This document shows positions 12,173 to 24,527 of a stretch of DNA of 64,000 bases, piece by piece. The stretch comes from Pisaster brevispinus (Eukaryota; Echinodermata; Asteroidea; Forcipulatida; Asteriidae). Both the position numbers and the translations under genes were made by a program. The stretch spans positions 11,668,768 through 11,732,767 of the forward strand of contig JAMKCF010000018.1 in assembly GCA_023634235.1 (NCBI GenBank), in the 5' to 3' direction. The stretch's first letter is position 1. Each line of letters opens with the position of its first letter. The notes under the pieces were generated by a model. That model made no database searches. It was not told where the DNA came from and worked only from the letters and a program-made list of their open reading frames with translations.

Positions 12173-12779
12173 AGTCTTAACAGCTTTGTAAACTTGTTAA
12201 TTTCTTTTTAAATGAAAACCATGCAAGACTGGTTTGGGACAAGTGATCAAACAACTTCATGCTCAAATTAACTGCTGTAATCGATAATAACTAAAAGAGG
12301 TTCTTGCAAGTTATGAGAGTTAAGATAGATTCTACTCTCCGATAAAGCTTTTTCCCCTACAACTTTGTTTTCTTGAAATGTTGCATTTTTAAGACCTAGT
12401 TCGTTTATGAATTCGAATGTTCCGGTAACAATTGTCAGCATGTTTTTACATTTTATCATAAGAATCGAGTATAATCATTGTCCTGCGGGGCTGTTAAATA
12501 AACAATCAGAGGTAAAACACTTTTCCGAGAAACTTAGGAAAATAGGAAATAACTGTAGGAAATAATTGTCGCATAGTACATTGTTGCTGTTTGGCTCTTT
12601 TTGACACAGGGGCAAAAGATAAGACTCATCTAGCCTGTCTGGGTTTATAAGGCGCCTGCCTTCTTCGCACAGTTTTATATACTCCCTTTCCACTTCCATC
12701 CGCTCACAATGAAGTAAAATAGATACCCTTATTAAGAATGACATTTCGTATTAATCCTCCGGGTTCTGTACAACAATAG

Positions 12780-13630
12780 ACTTATGGACAAGTCGTTTTG
12801 TCTGTCGCAGTTTTAGCGAAACGGCTCTCCCACAGCACAAGACTGCTGCTCCGCGCGAGACTACTGCTCTTGCGACTACGATCCCAGCGACTTTACAAGC
12901 TGAATTTTTGACGTATTTATGTATGCACGTTTCTACGAAGTAAATTGTTACGGTGGGCCTGGATGCGTCCATTTTATCTGAGGGTGGTTATTTGTTGAAA
13001 TACTGTTGACCAATGATTAGGCTGCACTTTTAGACTAAGAGCATTAGTACTTAAAAAGCTTCGTGCTGTTAACTGCTCGAGTAATTTAGTAGTGTTACCA
13101 ATAATACATACTTAGCATCAACACACATTATATTTCTATCAAGATGTGTCGCTTGCCTCATAAACATTTAAATAATATCTACGGTAAATGTCTGCTCAGT
13201 CCGTCTGATATGTTTATGATTGTACGGATAATAACAATATCGTTCATTGAAATTACAGAACAGCTTTCAGTCACAAAATGCGGTCAACTAATTCTTTAAA
13301 AGTTATACATACCCTGCTCTATGTTACGAGACTTATCTCACACGTTTTCAATTACTGTGTGGGTTAACATCGATGATGATTGATTCCATTTCTCCATATG
13401 ACTGCAAATCCTCTCATCAAAATAACCAATCAGATGCTTCCGTCAGAAATCGGCTGACGAGCCCATAGGCCGTGCACAAACCGCTATCAGGTTGCACAAG
13501 TATAGTTACGGGACAGTAATCGTGAGAGCATTAGTCTCGCGTGGAGCAGCAGTCTCGCGAGACAGTTGCGAGAGAACCGTTTCGCTATTACCGCGACAGA
13601 CATTTAGCAACTTGTCCTTAAGTTTAGTTC
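12780..13630. repeat. Element with paired inverted repeats of about 125 bp
   Basis: The left arm (about 12783-12905) and right arm (about 13495-13625) are inverted copies. GGACAAG, TGTCTGTCGC, TAGCGAAACGG, ACTGCTGCTCC and CGCGAGACTA occur in the left arm and, reverse-complemented and in mirrored order, in the right. The interior is about 590 bp of AT-rich DNA with no transposase. The arms contain multiple CTCGCG blocks, visibly richer in CpG than the surroundings. Probably a non-autonomous DNA transposon or an old inverted duplication. Confidence 0.65.
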
Positions 13631-14590
13631 AATAACAGAGCATCTGTAAACTATTTAGTGTAGTGTGGCGTGTTAGTTGGAATTAAGGATGTATACTTTC
13701 CTGCCCCCATCGATAGACCATTTTCACTTGAATTGAAAAGTGACTTAAAATGCTTCATTTCGTGTATTTTAATTGTCGTACACCCTCATTACGAGGAGAA
13801 CGTCACTGCGATGCCTTACATACCCTGCATTGTTGACTTTTATCATGCCTCTTTAACCTTTACCTAAAGAAAATTATTGCAGTTGTACAAACAGAAAAAA
13901 ATACATATATAACAAAACTGCTACATATGTATTTGTAAAAGTCTTATCTTGTTCCATCTTACTCGTCCAGGCCTAATGTGACCAAACAAACAATCACATT
14001 AACCCTCGTCCCAACCCATTCCCGAACCTGCTCGACTTTTACCTTCAAATGATGCACCTGTTTGGTCCAAACATGCCTACAGTTTCTTGTCTCAGATTGG
14101 TGGCCGGCGTATTTGACAGGTTTAGAGGGTTTGTTCTGCCTTTTCTCAATGATTTCTTTAGCTACCTGTGTTGCTTACATGTCAAGGAATACCTGCAATT
14201 TTTTGTACATTTTTTGTTTTTTTATTTTTTTAAATAATTTGCATATTAATTAGGTGAAAATAAAGAAAAACAAAAGAAATAAAGAACAGGCCACAAATTG
14301 TTTGTATTTTCTGTGCTAATTCCAAGATAACTCCTCTTATTACTTAATAAATGTTAGAAAATCCAACACAATTGTTTAAAAGAAGCCCTTATAATAAATC
14401 TTATAAACAAAGCACATTATTCAGAACCTACTCCTCTCAAGCATCATGCCTACTACAACTTACTATAAACTTGGCATATTATTGTTTACCTCCTTTTGTC
14501 CATCTAGCCATCATGTCTGGAGAGAATAGGGGGTGTGTGTGTGTGTGCGGGGGTTGCTAACCACATAAACTGTCGGCAAAATATCACAAG
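13631..14590. other. Intergenic stretch with a short GT run
   Basis: Contains a GTGTGTGTGTGTG run near 14533-14547. The short open frames here show no domain. Confidence 0.4.
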
Positions 14591-15155
14591 TACGGTGGCT
14601 CATATTCGCCAATTCCTAGAGAACCCATGTTTTATTTTACGGCGTTATATCGCCGTACTATTGCGTTAAATCGCCGTACTATTGAAATATATCGCCGTAC
14701 TATTGCGGTAATCGCCGTACTATTGCGTTATATTGCCTATTTTATTGCGTTATATCGCCGTATTTTATTGCGTTATATCGCCGAACTTTTGCGATATAAC
14801 GCAATAGTAAGGCGATTAACGCAATACTACGGCGATATAACGCGATAAAAACGGCGATATAACGCAATAGTTTGGCGATATAACGCAATAGTACGGTGAT
14901 TTAACGCAATAGTACGGCGATATAACGCAATAAAATACGGCGATATAACGCAATAAAATACGGCGATATAACGCAATAAAATACGGCGATATAACGCAAT
15001 AAAATACGGCGATGTATCGCAATAAAATACGGCGATATAACGCAATAGTACGGCGATATAACGCAATAGTACGGCGATATAACGCAAGTACGGCGATATA
15101 TCGCCGTAAATAAAACATGGGTTCTCTAAGAAATTGGCGAATATGAGCCACCGTA
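14591..15155. mobile_element. Foldback-type element with about 21-bp subrepeats
   Basis: The ends are inverted copies (TACGGTGGCTCATATTCGCC inward from each side), continuing through AGAACCCATGTTTTATTTAC in both arms. Inside, 20-23-bp units of the type TTATATCGCCGTACTATTGC run rightward to about 14790 and then in the opposite orientation to about 15100, so the whole 565 bp is one long imperfect palindrome. Three of the shadow open frames on both strands come from the in-phase units. The first bases (TACGGTGGC) match the ends of the element at 1543 (TATGGTGGC). I see no clear target-site duplication. Confidence 0.75.
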
Positions 15156-15679
15156 CTAAAGACATTCATTCGCCACAAGCCCATGGAACCATAGAGCAAG
15201 GATCAGACACAGTTGCCTTGTCACCAAGCATTGACTCACACAGAGCATAATGTGAGATAGGATTTTGTACATGAGCAATGGGAAATTTTTTTTTCACCAC
15301 CCCTCCTGACCAAATTGACGACCCCTGTTGACTGACACCCTTTCTAGAACTTGTGTAATGGTACACTGGATGATTTCATGGAGTATCACGGGGTTGGGAT
15401 CTAACATTTTGTAATGGTTATGTTTTTCTTGATTTCTGCCAAAGTTTTTTGGTGGCGGGCCTCACTGCAAGGAAAAATCTGTTAAAATAATACTCGAGAT
15501 TTGATCGGAAATAAACCAGAACACGAGAACTTGTCAGGTTTGGGAGAGGACACGTACAGCTTATGTAAACTGTCGCTGCACTATTTCCCCCGGTAGCCAC
15601 GATGCTCGTTTTATTGACAGCCAGTCACCTATAACTGATTCAGAAAATCATCTTCTGGCTGATACGAGTCTATTTGTTA
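15156..15679. other. Intergenic stretch, nothing recognised
   Basis: No convincing exon or repeat. Confidence 0.4.
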
Positions 15680-16740
15680 CGGTGTCCTATTGAGGACACT
15701 TGATAAAAGTGTCTTATCTGTCACGATAGAAGTGTTTCCCGTCGCGATAGGAGTGTGTGGTGTCCGTCGCGATAGAAGTGTGTGTTGTAAACAGATTTTG
15801 ATTAGGAATCGTGTTACATTGCACCTCTAAGTTTGTTAAGTATGGGGAAATGAATACAACGTCAGCAAACTCTAATATATCTAATCTAGAATAGCTGCTG
15901 GGTCACAAGCAAGAATAATTCAGCCTTATTTAAAATGCATAACAATTGCCATAGGCCTATCGCAAATGCAAATGTGCATAAATATAGGGGCCTAGAGCAC
16001 TTTATGAAGGAAAAATTCATTCGAGATTTTTGGACCCCAAAAACAAAATCAGACTGACCTCAACATAGAATATGAAAGTGTCTTATCATCATCAACATTA
16101 GGTTCGTATAACATGTACACCAGAAAATGAAACCATATTAATGATTATGATCGGGATTGTGATTATAGGGGATAGGTTATGATTGATATTATATAAATGT
16201 TCGTAATAAATGAATGAATTGATTTATTGATAAAATGTGTAATTTTTTAGATACAAACAAGGATGATTTGGGTGCTGTGGTGTATGCAATCCAAGTTTGT
16301 CAGCAAACCATAAATATTTGTATTCTGTTATTTTATGTACATGTAACGTTATCTAACCTAGTCACGCGAGGTTGGGCATGCCTTGCTTGTTTACCGAACT
16401 GAAGAAGAAACATCCTGAAGCGAAAACAAAAAATTATTTTGTCACGGCTTACTTACCTCACTTGTGTTCGCTTTGTCTTTAATTAATTGCAAAAAGAAAC
16501 GTATAACGAGTTAGTAAAAACAAACAGTTTTCGTCTAGTTTAATTGGGCCTGGGGTGCCGATCGGATGTTGATTTAGGCCCTCTACGGCGGAGGTTGGTG
16601 AGCACCTGTGCATACACGGGAGAAAATTTCTTATGCGACGGAGAACACTTCTATCGCGACGAAAAACACTTCTATCGCGACGGAAAACACTTCTATCGCG
16701 AAGGACAACACTCTTTTTGCAATAATTCAAGTGTCCTGAA
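15680..16740. repeat. Inverted-repeat element with subterminal TCGCGA repeats
   Basis: At 15687-15790 there are direct units around GTCGCGATAGAAGTGT. At 16625-16735 the inverse occurs as three or four units of ACTTCTATCGCGACGGAAA. The outer parts also pair (GAGGACACTTGAT at about 15692 against ATTCAAGTGTCCTGA at about 16727). The interior of about 830 bp is AT-rich and non-coding. This again is a foldback-like layout of short tandem units in inverted arms. Confidence 0.6.
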
Positions 16741-17129
16741 AAGAACTTCATAGTTTCTTCATCCACATTTAGATTTTAGAGTATAGCGTATCAAACTGTT
16801 GCTCTGGAACTACTGACGGGTTTTTCTCGTCAAATTCGAAGAAGGGAAAGAGGTGCCTTACATTCATTTGTATAAGTGTGATGTTCCAATCATCGAAAGA
16901 TAGTAGTACACAAAAAAACACAGTACAAAATAATGAGGATACCAAAAGTTAACACGTGGCTGGCAACTATATGCTGCACCGTACTTCAAACAAAGTCTCT
17001 GCAATAATTCTTTGAAGTTGCCCATACAACAAACACAATACTCACTTGAGTTTTTATTGAGATTACGTCTCACAAAGGTATTAATAATATTAGGATCTTT
17101 AGAAAAAGAACATTTGTACTTTGCGCTTT
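16741..17129. other. Intergenic stretch, nothing recognised
   Basis: No convincing exon or repeat. Confidence 0.4.
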
Positions 17130-18872
17130 CTTCCACACACCACGAAATACTGCAGTCAAATACCACGTTGAGTAAAGCTGTTCCACATTTGGTAACGTTC
17201 TCTGCGCTATCTTCAAAACACCACGGAAGGCTGCAGTCAAATCCCACGTTGGGTCACGTTCTCAGCGCTATCTTCAAAATACCACGGAAGGCTACAGTCA
17301 AATACCACGTTGGGTAACGTTCTCAGCGCTATCTTCAAAACACCACGGAAGGCTGCAGTCAAATACCACGTTGGGTAACGTTCTCTGCGCTATCTTCAAA
17401 ACACCACGGAAAGCTGCAGTCAAATACCACGTTGGGTAACGTTCTCTGCGCTATCTTCAGCACACCCCATGGAAGGCTGCAGTCAAATACCACGTTGGGT
17501 AACGTTCTCTGTGCCATCTTCAGCACACCCCACGGAAGGCTGCAGTCAAATACCACGTTGGGTAACGTTCTCTGCGCTATCTACAAAACACCACGGAAGG
17601 CTGCAGTCAAGTACCACGTTGGGTAACGTTCTCTGCGCTATCTTAAAAACACTAATGAAGACTGCAGTCAAATTCCACGTTGGGTAACGTTCTCTGCGCT
17701 ATCTACAAAACACCACGGAAGGCTGCAGTCAAGTACCACGTTGGGTAACGTTATCAGCGCTATCTTCAGCACACCCCACGGAAAGCTGTAGCTAAATACC
17801 ACGTTGGGTAACGTTCTCTGCGCAATCTTCAACACACCACGGAAGGCTGCAGTCAAGTACCACGTTGGGTAACGTTATCAGCGCAATCTTCAGCAAACCA
17901 CGGAAGGCTGCAGTCAAGTACCACGTTGGGTAACGTTCTCTGCGCTATCTTAAAAACACCAATGAAGGCTGCAGTCAAATTCCACGTTGGGTAACGTTCT
18001 CTGCGCTATCTTCAAAACACCACGAAAGGCTGCGTCAAATACCACGTTGGGTAAATTGACAGGTTGGTTATTTTGGGTAGCTAAATACCACGTTGGGTAA
18101 CGTTCTCTGCGCTATCTTCAAAACACCACGGAAGGCTGCAGTCAAATTCCACATTGGGTAACGTTATCAGCGCAATCTTCAGCAAACCACGGAAGGCTGC
18201 AGTCAAGTACCACAGTGGGTAACGTTCTTTTCGCTATCTTAAAAACATCAATGAAGGCTGCAGTCAAATTCCACGTTGGGTAATGTTCTCTGCGCTATCT
18301 TCAAAACACCACGAAAGGCTGCAGTCAAATACCACGTTGGGTAAAATGACAGGTTGGTTATTTTGGGTAGCTAAATACCACGTTGGGTAACGTTCTCTGC
18401 GCTATCTTCAAAACACCACGAAAGGCTGCAGTCAAATTCCACATTGGGTAACGTTATCAGCACAATCATCAGCAAACCACGGAAGGCTCAGTCAAGTTCC
18501 ACGTTGGGTAACGTTCTCTGCGCTATCTTAAAAACACCATGGGAGGCTGCAGCCAAATTCCACGTTGGAAAACGTTCTCTGCGCTATATTCAGCACACCC
18601 CACGGAAGGCTGCAGTCAAATTCCACATTGAGTAACGTTCTCAGCGCTATCTTCAGCACGCCCCGCGGAATGCTGCAGTCAAATATCATGTAGGGTAACG
18701 TTACCTGCGCTATCTTCAACACACCATGGAAGGCTGCAGTCAAATACCACGTTGGGTAACGTTATCTGCACTATCTGTAGCAGACCACGGAAGGCTGCAG
18801 TCAAGTACCACGTTGGGTAAAGTAATTCTATGCGCTATCTTAAACACCCCATGGAACACTGCAGTCAAATTT
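17130..18872. repeat. 61-bp tandem array, about 28 copies
   Basis: The unit contains ACCACGTTGGGTAACGTTCT and GGAAGGCTGCAGTCAAAT with a period of 60-62 bp (for example 17304 and 17365). Copies differ by scattered substitutions and by AAACACC versus CACACCCC variants. A 300-bp higher-order repeat is visible: a unit interrupted by GACAGGTTGGTTATTTTGGG occurs near 18058 and again near 18358. Open frames in this array on both strands are by-products of its composition. Confidence 0.9.
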
Positions 18873-20335
18873 AAAGCTGTTCATTTCAAGTTGCCCTGGG
18901 TTCACTCGTAATTAGAGATTTATTTATTTTATTTTCGTTTAATGCACAGATAGATAATGATCCTCGTAAAATGCTCTAGGGTGGTTCTTGTATTTTCTGT
19001 TATACTTTCATTCTCAATGTGCGACTGTTTTCGGAGGATTCAAGTTTAAATTCTACGAAAAGAAATGCGACATGACACATCCAGTAAAATCTTGGAATTA
19101 CTAGTATCACAAACCGGAAACAAAAACAGTCAAAGCTAATGAAGTGAACCAATTTGCATTGTATGGTCACGATTGTAATCTGCCTATCATTACGACGTTG
19201 GAAATGGGGATTAATCGTTAATGAAGTTTGAAGATTGTAATGCGAAGGTGATACATGATGTATTGCACAGAATTAAACATAAAGAAAACCTTAGCATTGT
19301 CAACATGTGCATTAATACATACGCTAATTTGTTAATCCATGCGCTGCCTGAAGCCCCTCACACTAATCGGGTATCGATGAGTAGGCCCTACATGTTTTCA
19401 ATTAATTGCCCCTTGGATGTCATGAATATTTCAGTATCACTTTAATCCGAGAGCTCAAAGGGTATTACTGGCCTTAAGAAGAGATAGCCTATAGGCCTAC
19501 ATTGTCATTCCTGTATTTTTCAGCAGCAAACCAAAATAACCAACCTGTCAATTTATTAACTTATGTGATCCTATGTTAATTTAGTAAGAACAAAAGGAAG
19601 TCGTATACATTTGTAAGGCTTTTTGTAAACGCCTATTTATGATTATTGTAATTACGGCAATTGCTAATTAATCACTCGACCTTTACAACTTTCGGCAATT
19701 ATCAGTTCTGCGTTTTGTGTTTCAAAACTGCACATTCTGGCATAAAGTGCAATGCCGCATAGGCGTCTAAATTTACAGTTACCTTATTTGAATTCGTTTA
19801 TTACAGGGAAGAGAGAAGCTAAAAGAGGGTAGAATGCTCGGATAGTAAAATTGAATAATCGTTTTTTATTGTTGGATGACGCTCTGTTTAACAATCAAAT
19901 CTTAATTGTAATTGAGCGAGACATGTTAAATTGAGCGAAAACTTTTTGAAATTGGCCGGGAAAACCACGAGAGAGGGAAAAAATAATGTGGCGCGCTACC
20001 TTTATTCAAGAACAAGTGAATCAATACCAATTGATGTACATATTAACTGCAATGAAATATAACGAAATATCTATAAAACGAAATATTAATAAAAGGTAAA
20101 TTTTGAATAATTGTATTTTGAAATTGCATAACAGTTTTTTGGGGCTATCCGAATCGACCTACAATTACTTCAGTAATGCGCAGAGTTAGGAAAATTTCTC
20201 AATGGAATTAGGTAATGGTTCAGGCATCCGTGTACTACTTTCTTACATAAACGCACGAGCTTTGATAGTTAAGGCATACATTTAAGACCAAGTTAATAAC
20301 AAATAATCTCATCCCCTTAATTAAGGTGATCCCTC
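18873..20335. other. Intergenic stretch
   Basis: AT-rich and non-coding. At 19531-19555 it holds an exact inverse copy of the 25 bp that interrupt the 61-bp array at about 18052. TAGGCCTA occurs near 19492. Confidence 0.45.
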
Positions 20336-20530
20336 CTGCAGCTTCATTGTTATACTAAACGTGGGTGTGATCCCTGGCTATAGAGCAGTTGCAAGTTGAA
20401 TGGCTTCCAACTCCCACCCCGATAGCTTAGTTGGTAGAGCACCAAGACGTTAGTCCGAAGTAGGTTCAAATCCCCCTTTGGTCATTTTTTCTGTGTTCAA
20501 CCCCAAATTTATTAAATTGTATCTATTCGG
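20336..20530 (+). repeat. tRNA-containing composite repeat, copy 1
   Basis: The order is GGTGTGATCCCTGGCTATA, then GGCTTCC, then a tRNA-like part with an A box (TAGCTTAGTTGGTAGAGC) and B box (AGGTTCAAATCCC), then TGTTCAACCCCAAATTT. The same order of blocks occurs at 36240-36530 and, inverted, at 56040-56345. This copy lacks the segment between GGCTTC and the tRNA part that the other two have. Confidence 0.6.
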
Positions 20531-22389
20531 TTTTCCTAGTGGTTTATAACTTGATAATTTAGTATCAACAAATATAGTTTTATGGCGCACTTGTCCGGAA
20601 ACCTAGTCAAGGCGCCTACACGAAATCATATTCACCAAATATAGTTCAAATAGTATTGTAAAACGATAGCTGTCAGCATTTTATAACATTACATTTAAAA
20701 AAATGAGCCGTGTTTTGAACAGTTTAAATTCTAAAATTATGCTATCAAGGGAGCCCGAAAGGCATACACCCCACAAGACTGCAATGATGCTGCCAGCACC
20801 AAAATGTCAATGCACTTCCAGCAAAGACAACGGCTGTTCTATGTGATATTACAATAGTCATTATGGATCGTCATATGGAGGTCTGTCTCATTAGCATTGC
20901 CAAAGTGAATCTCCTTTGAGTTGAAGGATGATTATTCTGATGAAATGATTTCTGGCAGTCAATGTTTGAAGTCTTCAGTGATGTAAAGAAGATGTTGATA
21001 CAAATTACCCTTTTCAGCTATTACCGTCTTGTTAACGCAATCAATGCTGGAAAACTGCTTGAAGCAGACTGAACATGGATCTAAATGTTGGAGTAGTTCC
21101 AACCAACTGTGCTCGACGTCATTAATTTTGTCGTCGATTAGCTCATGTTTTTGCCATGTGGTTCTTTGTTGGATTGTTGTTTGTGTGTGCTTTATCAAAA
21201 AAAGTCAAACGTTTTGTGTGTTCACCAAGTCAACAACCCGTGTACAATTGTGCTTATCAAACCTCTCGTCAAATGTTAGGGCCCTTTATTTTTGCATTCG
21301 TTTCTTACCCCTGGGCTTGTGCATATAAAAAATAAGACGACAATACATGCGGACCTGAGGCAATATGGATGTATAATTGGCCCTCAAGGGGGGCATGGAA
21401 GAAGAAAGGTAAGCATGTCACCTTCATCTTGAAGTGACGAGTAAGCCCTTTCAGCAGCATCTTTATGCGTATCGGAGTCCAAAATAAAGAGCGTTAGGTT
21501 GGGAATAACACGAACTCGGCGTTCCGTTGAACGTCGTCCCGACAGATTAATGCTGCGCGCAGTACACCGGGCAGTGAATGATGGCAAAGAACATGAGGAC
21601 TAATTGTTTGGTGAATTTAAAAATTTGGGATTCCGTAGAGTCATAAAACTGACATTCTTTTCCCTGTTGAGGAATCCAGAAAAATGTTGCATAAGTATTT
21701 CAATGATGCAAATGGTAGAGTAAAAGGTTTGTACATTTTTTAGCTTATAGGCCTACGCTGCAGATTCTTATGAGAGTTATGGAGATTTTTCTGACAAACA
21801 ACCTTTACAAGAGCCGGATTGAAACGTTATTGAAGACTGATTGCGGATTCGATGATTTTGGCTAGAAAAAGTGACGTCATGCTGACTGAAAAAGAGTAAG
21901 AAAAGTAGTCTTGAATTTTTTATTTTTTTTCAAATATGTCGTAAAGCATCTTACAAAGGAGATAGTTGTAGGCCTATTTTGCTGTTTTTACTCGTTCTCA
22001 CCGATATGTGATAAGTACTGTTTACCAGCATTTGTCTTGCAAATCACGCGCAACTTGGAAAGGACACGAACCCATTACCACTATTACAGAGCCCCAAAAG
22101 TACCAGTATAATAAAAAAAAGGTGGCACACAAGAAATAAATTCCGCCAAGAACAACCAAGGCATTAGCCCAATCCACGACGACCCTACGTCTCATCATCG
22201 TCAAAAAGCGGAAGCTGAAGTGGTGATTACACGTCATCATGTACAGTCTTGCACATAACAACCTGCAGGCCCTGTACCAGGAGCAGGAACAGAGGCAAAG
22301 GAAGAGGTGGGAGGACAACCGAAGAGTGGACTGATCTACGCAAACCAACGCCATAGCTGTCTTAGCATTACCATTCAAACTTATAACAT
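20531..22389. other. Intergenic stretch, no supported gene
   Basis: Short open frames only. Near 22280-22335 the plus strand could encode a short stretch like QRQRKRWEDN, reminiscent of LINE open-frame ends, but it is too short and isolated to call. Confidence 0.35.
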
Positions 22390-22722
22390 CCAAAAGTATA
22401 ACAAACCAGACTTAAAACAACCCAAACTTATATAACAATCCAGACTTACAGCAATCAAAACTTAAAACTATCCAAACTTACAACAATCCTAACTTTAACT
22501 ATCCACAAGCTCATATAACAACCCAAACTTATATAACACTCCTAACTTACCTCAATCCAAACTAACAACAATTCAAACTTACAACAATCCAAGCTTTAAA
22601 TTATCCAAACTTTTAACAACCCAAACTTAAATAACAATCCAAACTTACAACTATCCAGACTTTTAAAATTACAAACTTATATAACAATCAAAACTTACAA
22701 CAATCCAAACTTACACCAAATC
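22390..22722. repeat. Degenerate A/C-rich tandem repeat
   Basis: Imperfect units of about 18-24 bp built on CCAAACTTATATAACAAT and CAATCCAAACTTAC recur for about 330 bp, with strong strand asymmetry (almost no G). Confidence 0.75.
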
Positions 22723-23392
22723 AACGTCATGACGTTGCAAACTGATATCATTTGTTGAAATTTAAAGCACTTGCCATGACCGTGGGTCCACATTTAGACA
22801 AATAATTCATCTTATGGATAATAACACCTTATGGATTGAATTGCTGGTGAAATATCACTGGGTTTTTATTGTTTGTAAAATATCAGACGTGTTATTTTAG
22901 TTATTTCAAACTTAAAGGTTGGAATGCGAAACGGTGAGGGTAATACACACGACGCTAGCTCCAAACCGAGTACAAGAGTAGTAGAGTGTTGTAGAATAAA
23001 AGTGTTGACAGATTGAATGACAGTAATTTGGTTCATTCTGATCAACATTAGCTGTCCATAAACTATTATTCATTTGTTGATTACAAACGTGTCTAGAGTC
23101 AACACTGATTTCATTGGGGTGCCCGTTGATCTACAACAGAGATTAATACATTGTACTCTAATTAAATTCTCTGATTCGGTCCTCATCTTCATCGGCAGAT
23201 GAAAGAGAATTAATCTAAAAACTAATCAACCACAATTCTCACAGGATTAGTAAAATAAACTTGTAGGTAGGCCTAATAGAATGTGCAAGTCTTGCGCGTA
23301 TCGGAACGAGAAAACAAGTTAACAGAAGAACGTATTCTCTGAAATCAAACTTACTGTTCTTTGTGCGTAAAAACTTTGCATGACCTCAGCGT

Positions 23393-23500
23393 TACCTGTA
23401 GCGTTTCGCGTAATGCAAGGGGCAAAGGAGTCTATAGACCCTTTGAATAACGCGAAACGCCGCAGGTGCCCCTTGCATAACGCAAAACGTTGCAGGTGCC
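23393..23500. repeat. Short palindrome with direct subrepeats
   Basis: CCTGTAGCGTTTCGCGTAAT followed by GCAAGGGGCAAAGG pairs with CCCTTTGAATAACGCGAAAC and GCCGCAGGTGCC. The last part repeats directly as CCTTGCATAACGCAAAACG and TTGCAGGTGCC. It is probably a small hairpin repeat. Confidence 0.55.
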
Positions 23501-24033
23501 ATCATTTCCATCATGGTTTTCGTTCGAAGGCATTGCATGGGGACAACTCATAATGTAGCTTATACAAAATACCTTAGAATGGAAAACATGTTTTCGTTAT
23601 CGTTAAGCCATCAGATGTAAAGTTACATTAATTCAAAGTTTATTGTTTAAAAAACCTTATTTCCTATACCGCATGTCATAGAGTTATATTGTGCCGTTTT
23701 ATAGCTTACAACACATGTAACATGTTATTAAGAAGCTAGAACCACGTTGACTTTTGACCGTTACAAACAGGTAGGCCTAGCTGTAAAATTAAAATTAAAA
23801 CATTTCCTAAACCACATGTCATAAAGTCAAAATATTTGTGCCAGCTTGTAAGTCGTGACACAAGTGCAAAAACCTGATCCCAGTTTGACCTTTCCTTCCG
23901 GTCCAAACAGGAAGTTCAAAGTGCTTACCTCAAAACTTTGATGTGACATCTGATTTCCTCTATGAAACCATGATATTTTCTTTTTTGTTCCACCAAACGG
24001 CCGATACCCCTCTTTTCTCGTTTTTATGAACAC

Positions 24034-24034
24034 T

Positions 24035-24065
<31 letters not shown>

Positions 24066-24123
24066 TTGTATTTATTTATTTATTTATTTATTTATTTATT
24101 GTATTTATTTATTTATTTATTTA
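24034..24123. repeat. (ATTT)n microsatellite
   Basis: About 22 TTTA units broken twice by GTA. Confidence 0.95.
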
Positions 24124-24527
24124 GTTGGGGGTTTGCATTGTAAGTGGGATATCTTCTCTGTTATTTGATTTAGAACAATAACAGAAACATCACTCAAAAC
24201 GCAATATTTGTGCTGGACTTTTGGGTGGTGGGGTAGGGGTGGGGGATAGTTGTTGGAGTGGGCGGGGGAGACAAAAAATAGTCCCAAGGTAATTCCCACC
24301 TAGAAAGACCTGTGTTTACAAGTGCATAGGCAATCTGTAGTGTTTCAATAGGTGTGTACAAACGAATGGGGTTTTGGATGTATACATGTCAATGGGGAGT
24401 ACCGTCGGCAAACTTCAAAGGGTCATGATGACCTTTTAGTGAACTCAACCCCATGAATGACTACACTATCTCAACGGATTTGACCGAACGGTTCTTATGT
24501 TGTTGGGTTTTTTTTAAGTGCCTACCG

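Noticed and set aside
14627..15199. Tyr/Arg-rich repetitive open frames
   Set aside because: They come from the 21-bp subrepeats of the second foldback element and exist on both strands.
17012..18911. Several 60-100-codon frames in the 61-bp array
   Set aside because: Compositional by-products: similar frames on both strands, broken every few units, no domain.
22022..22393. 123-codon minus-strand hydrophobic frame
   Set aside because: No domain, no splice context, and the plus strand looks like a LINE-type remnant instead; too weak for either call.
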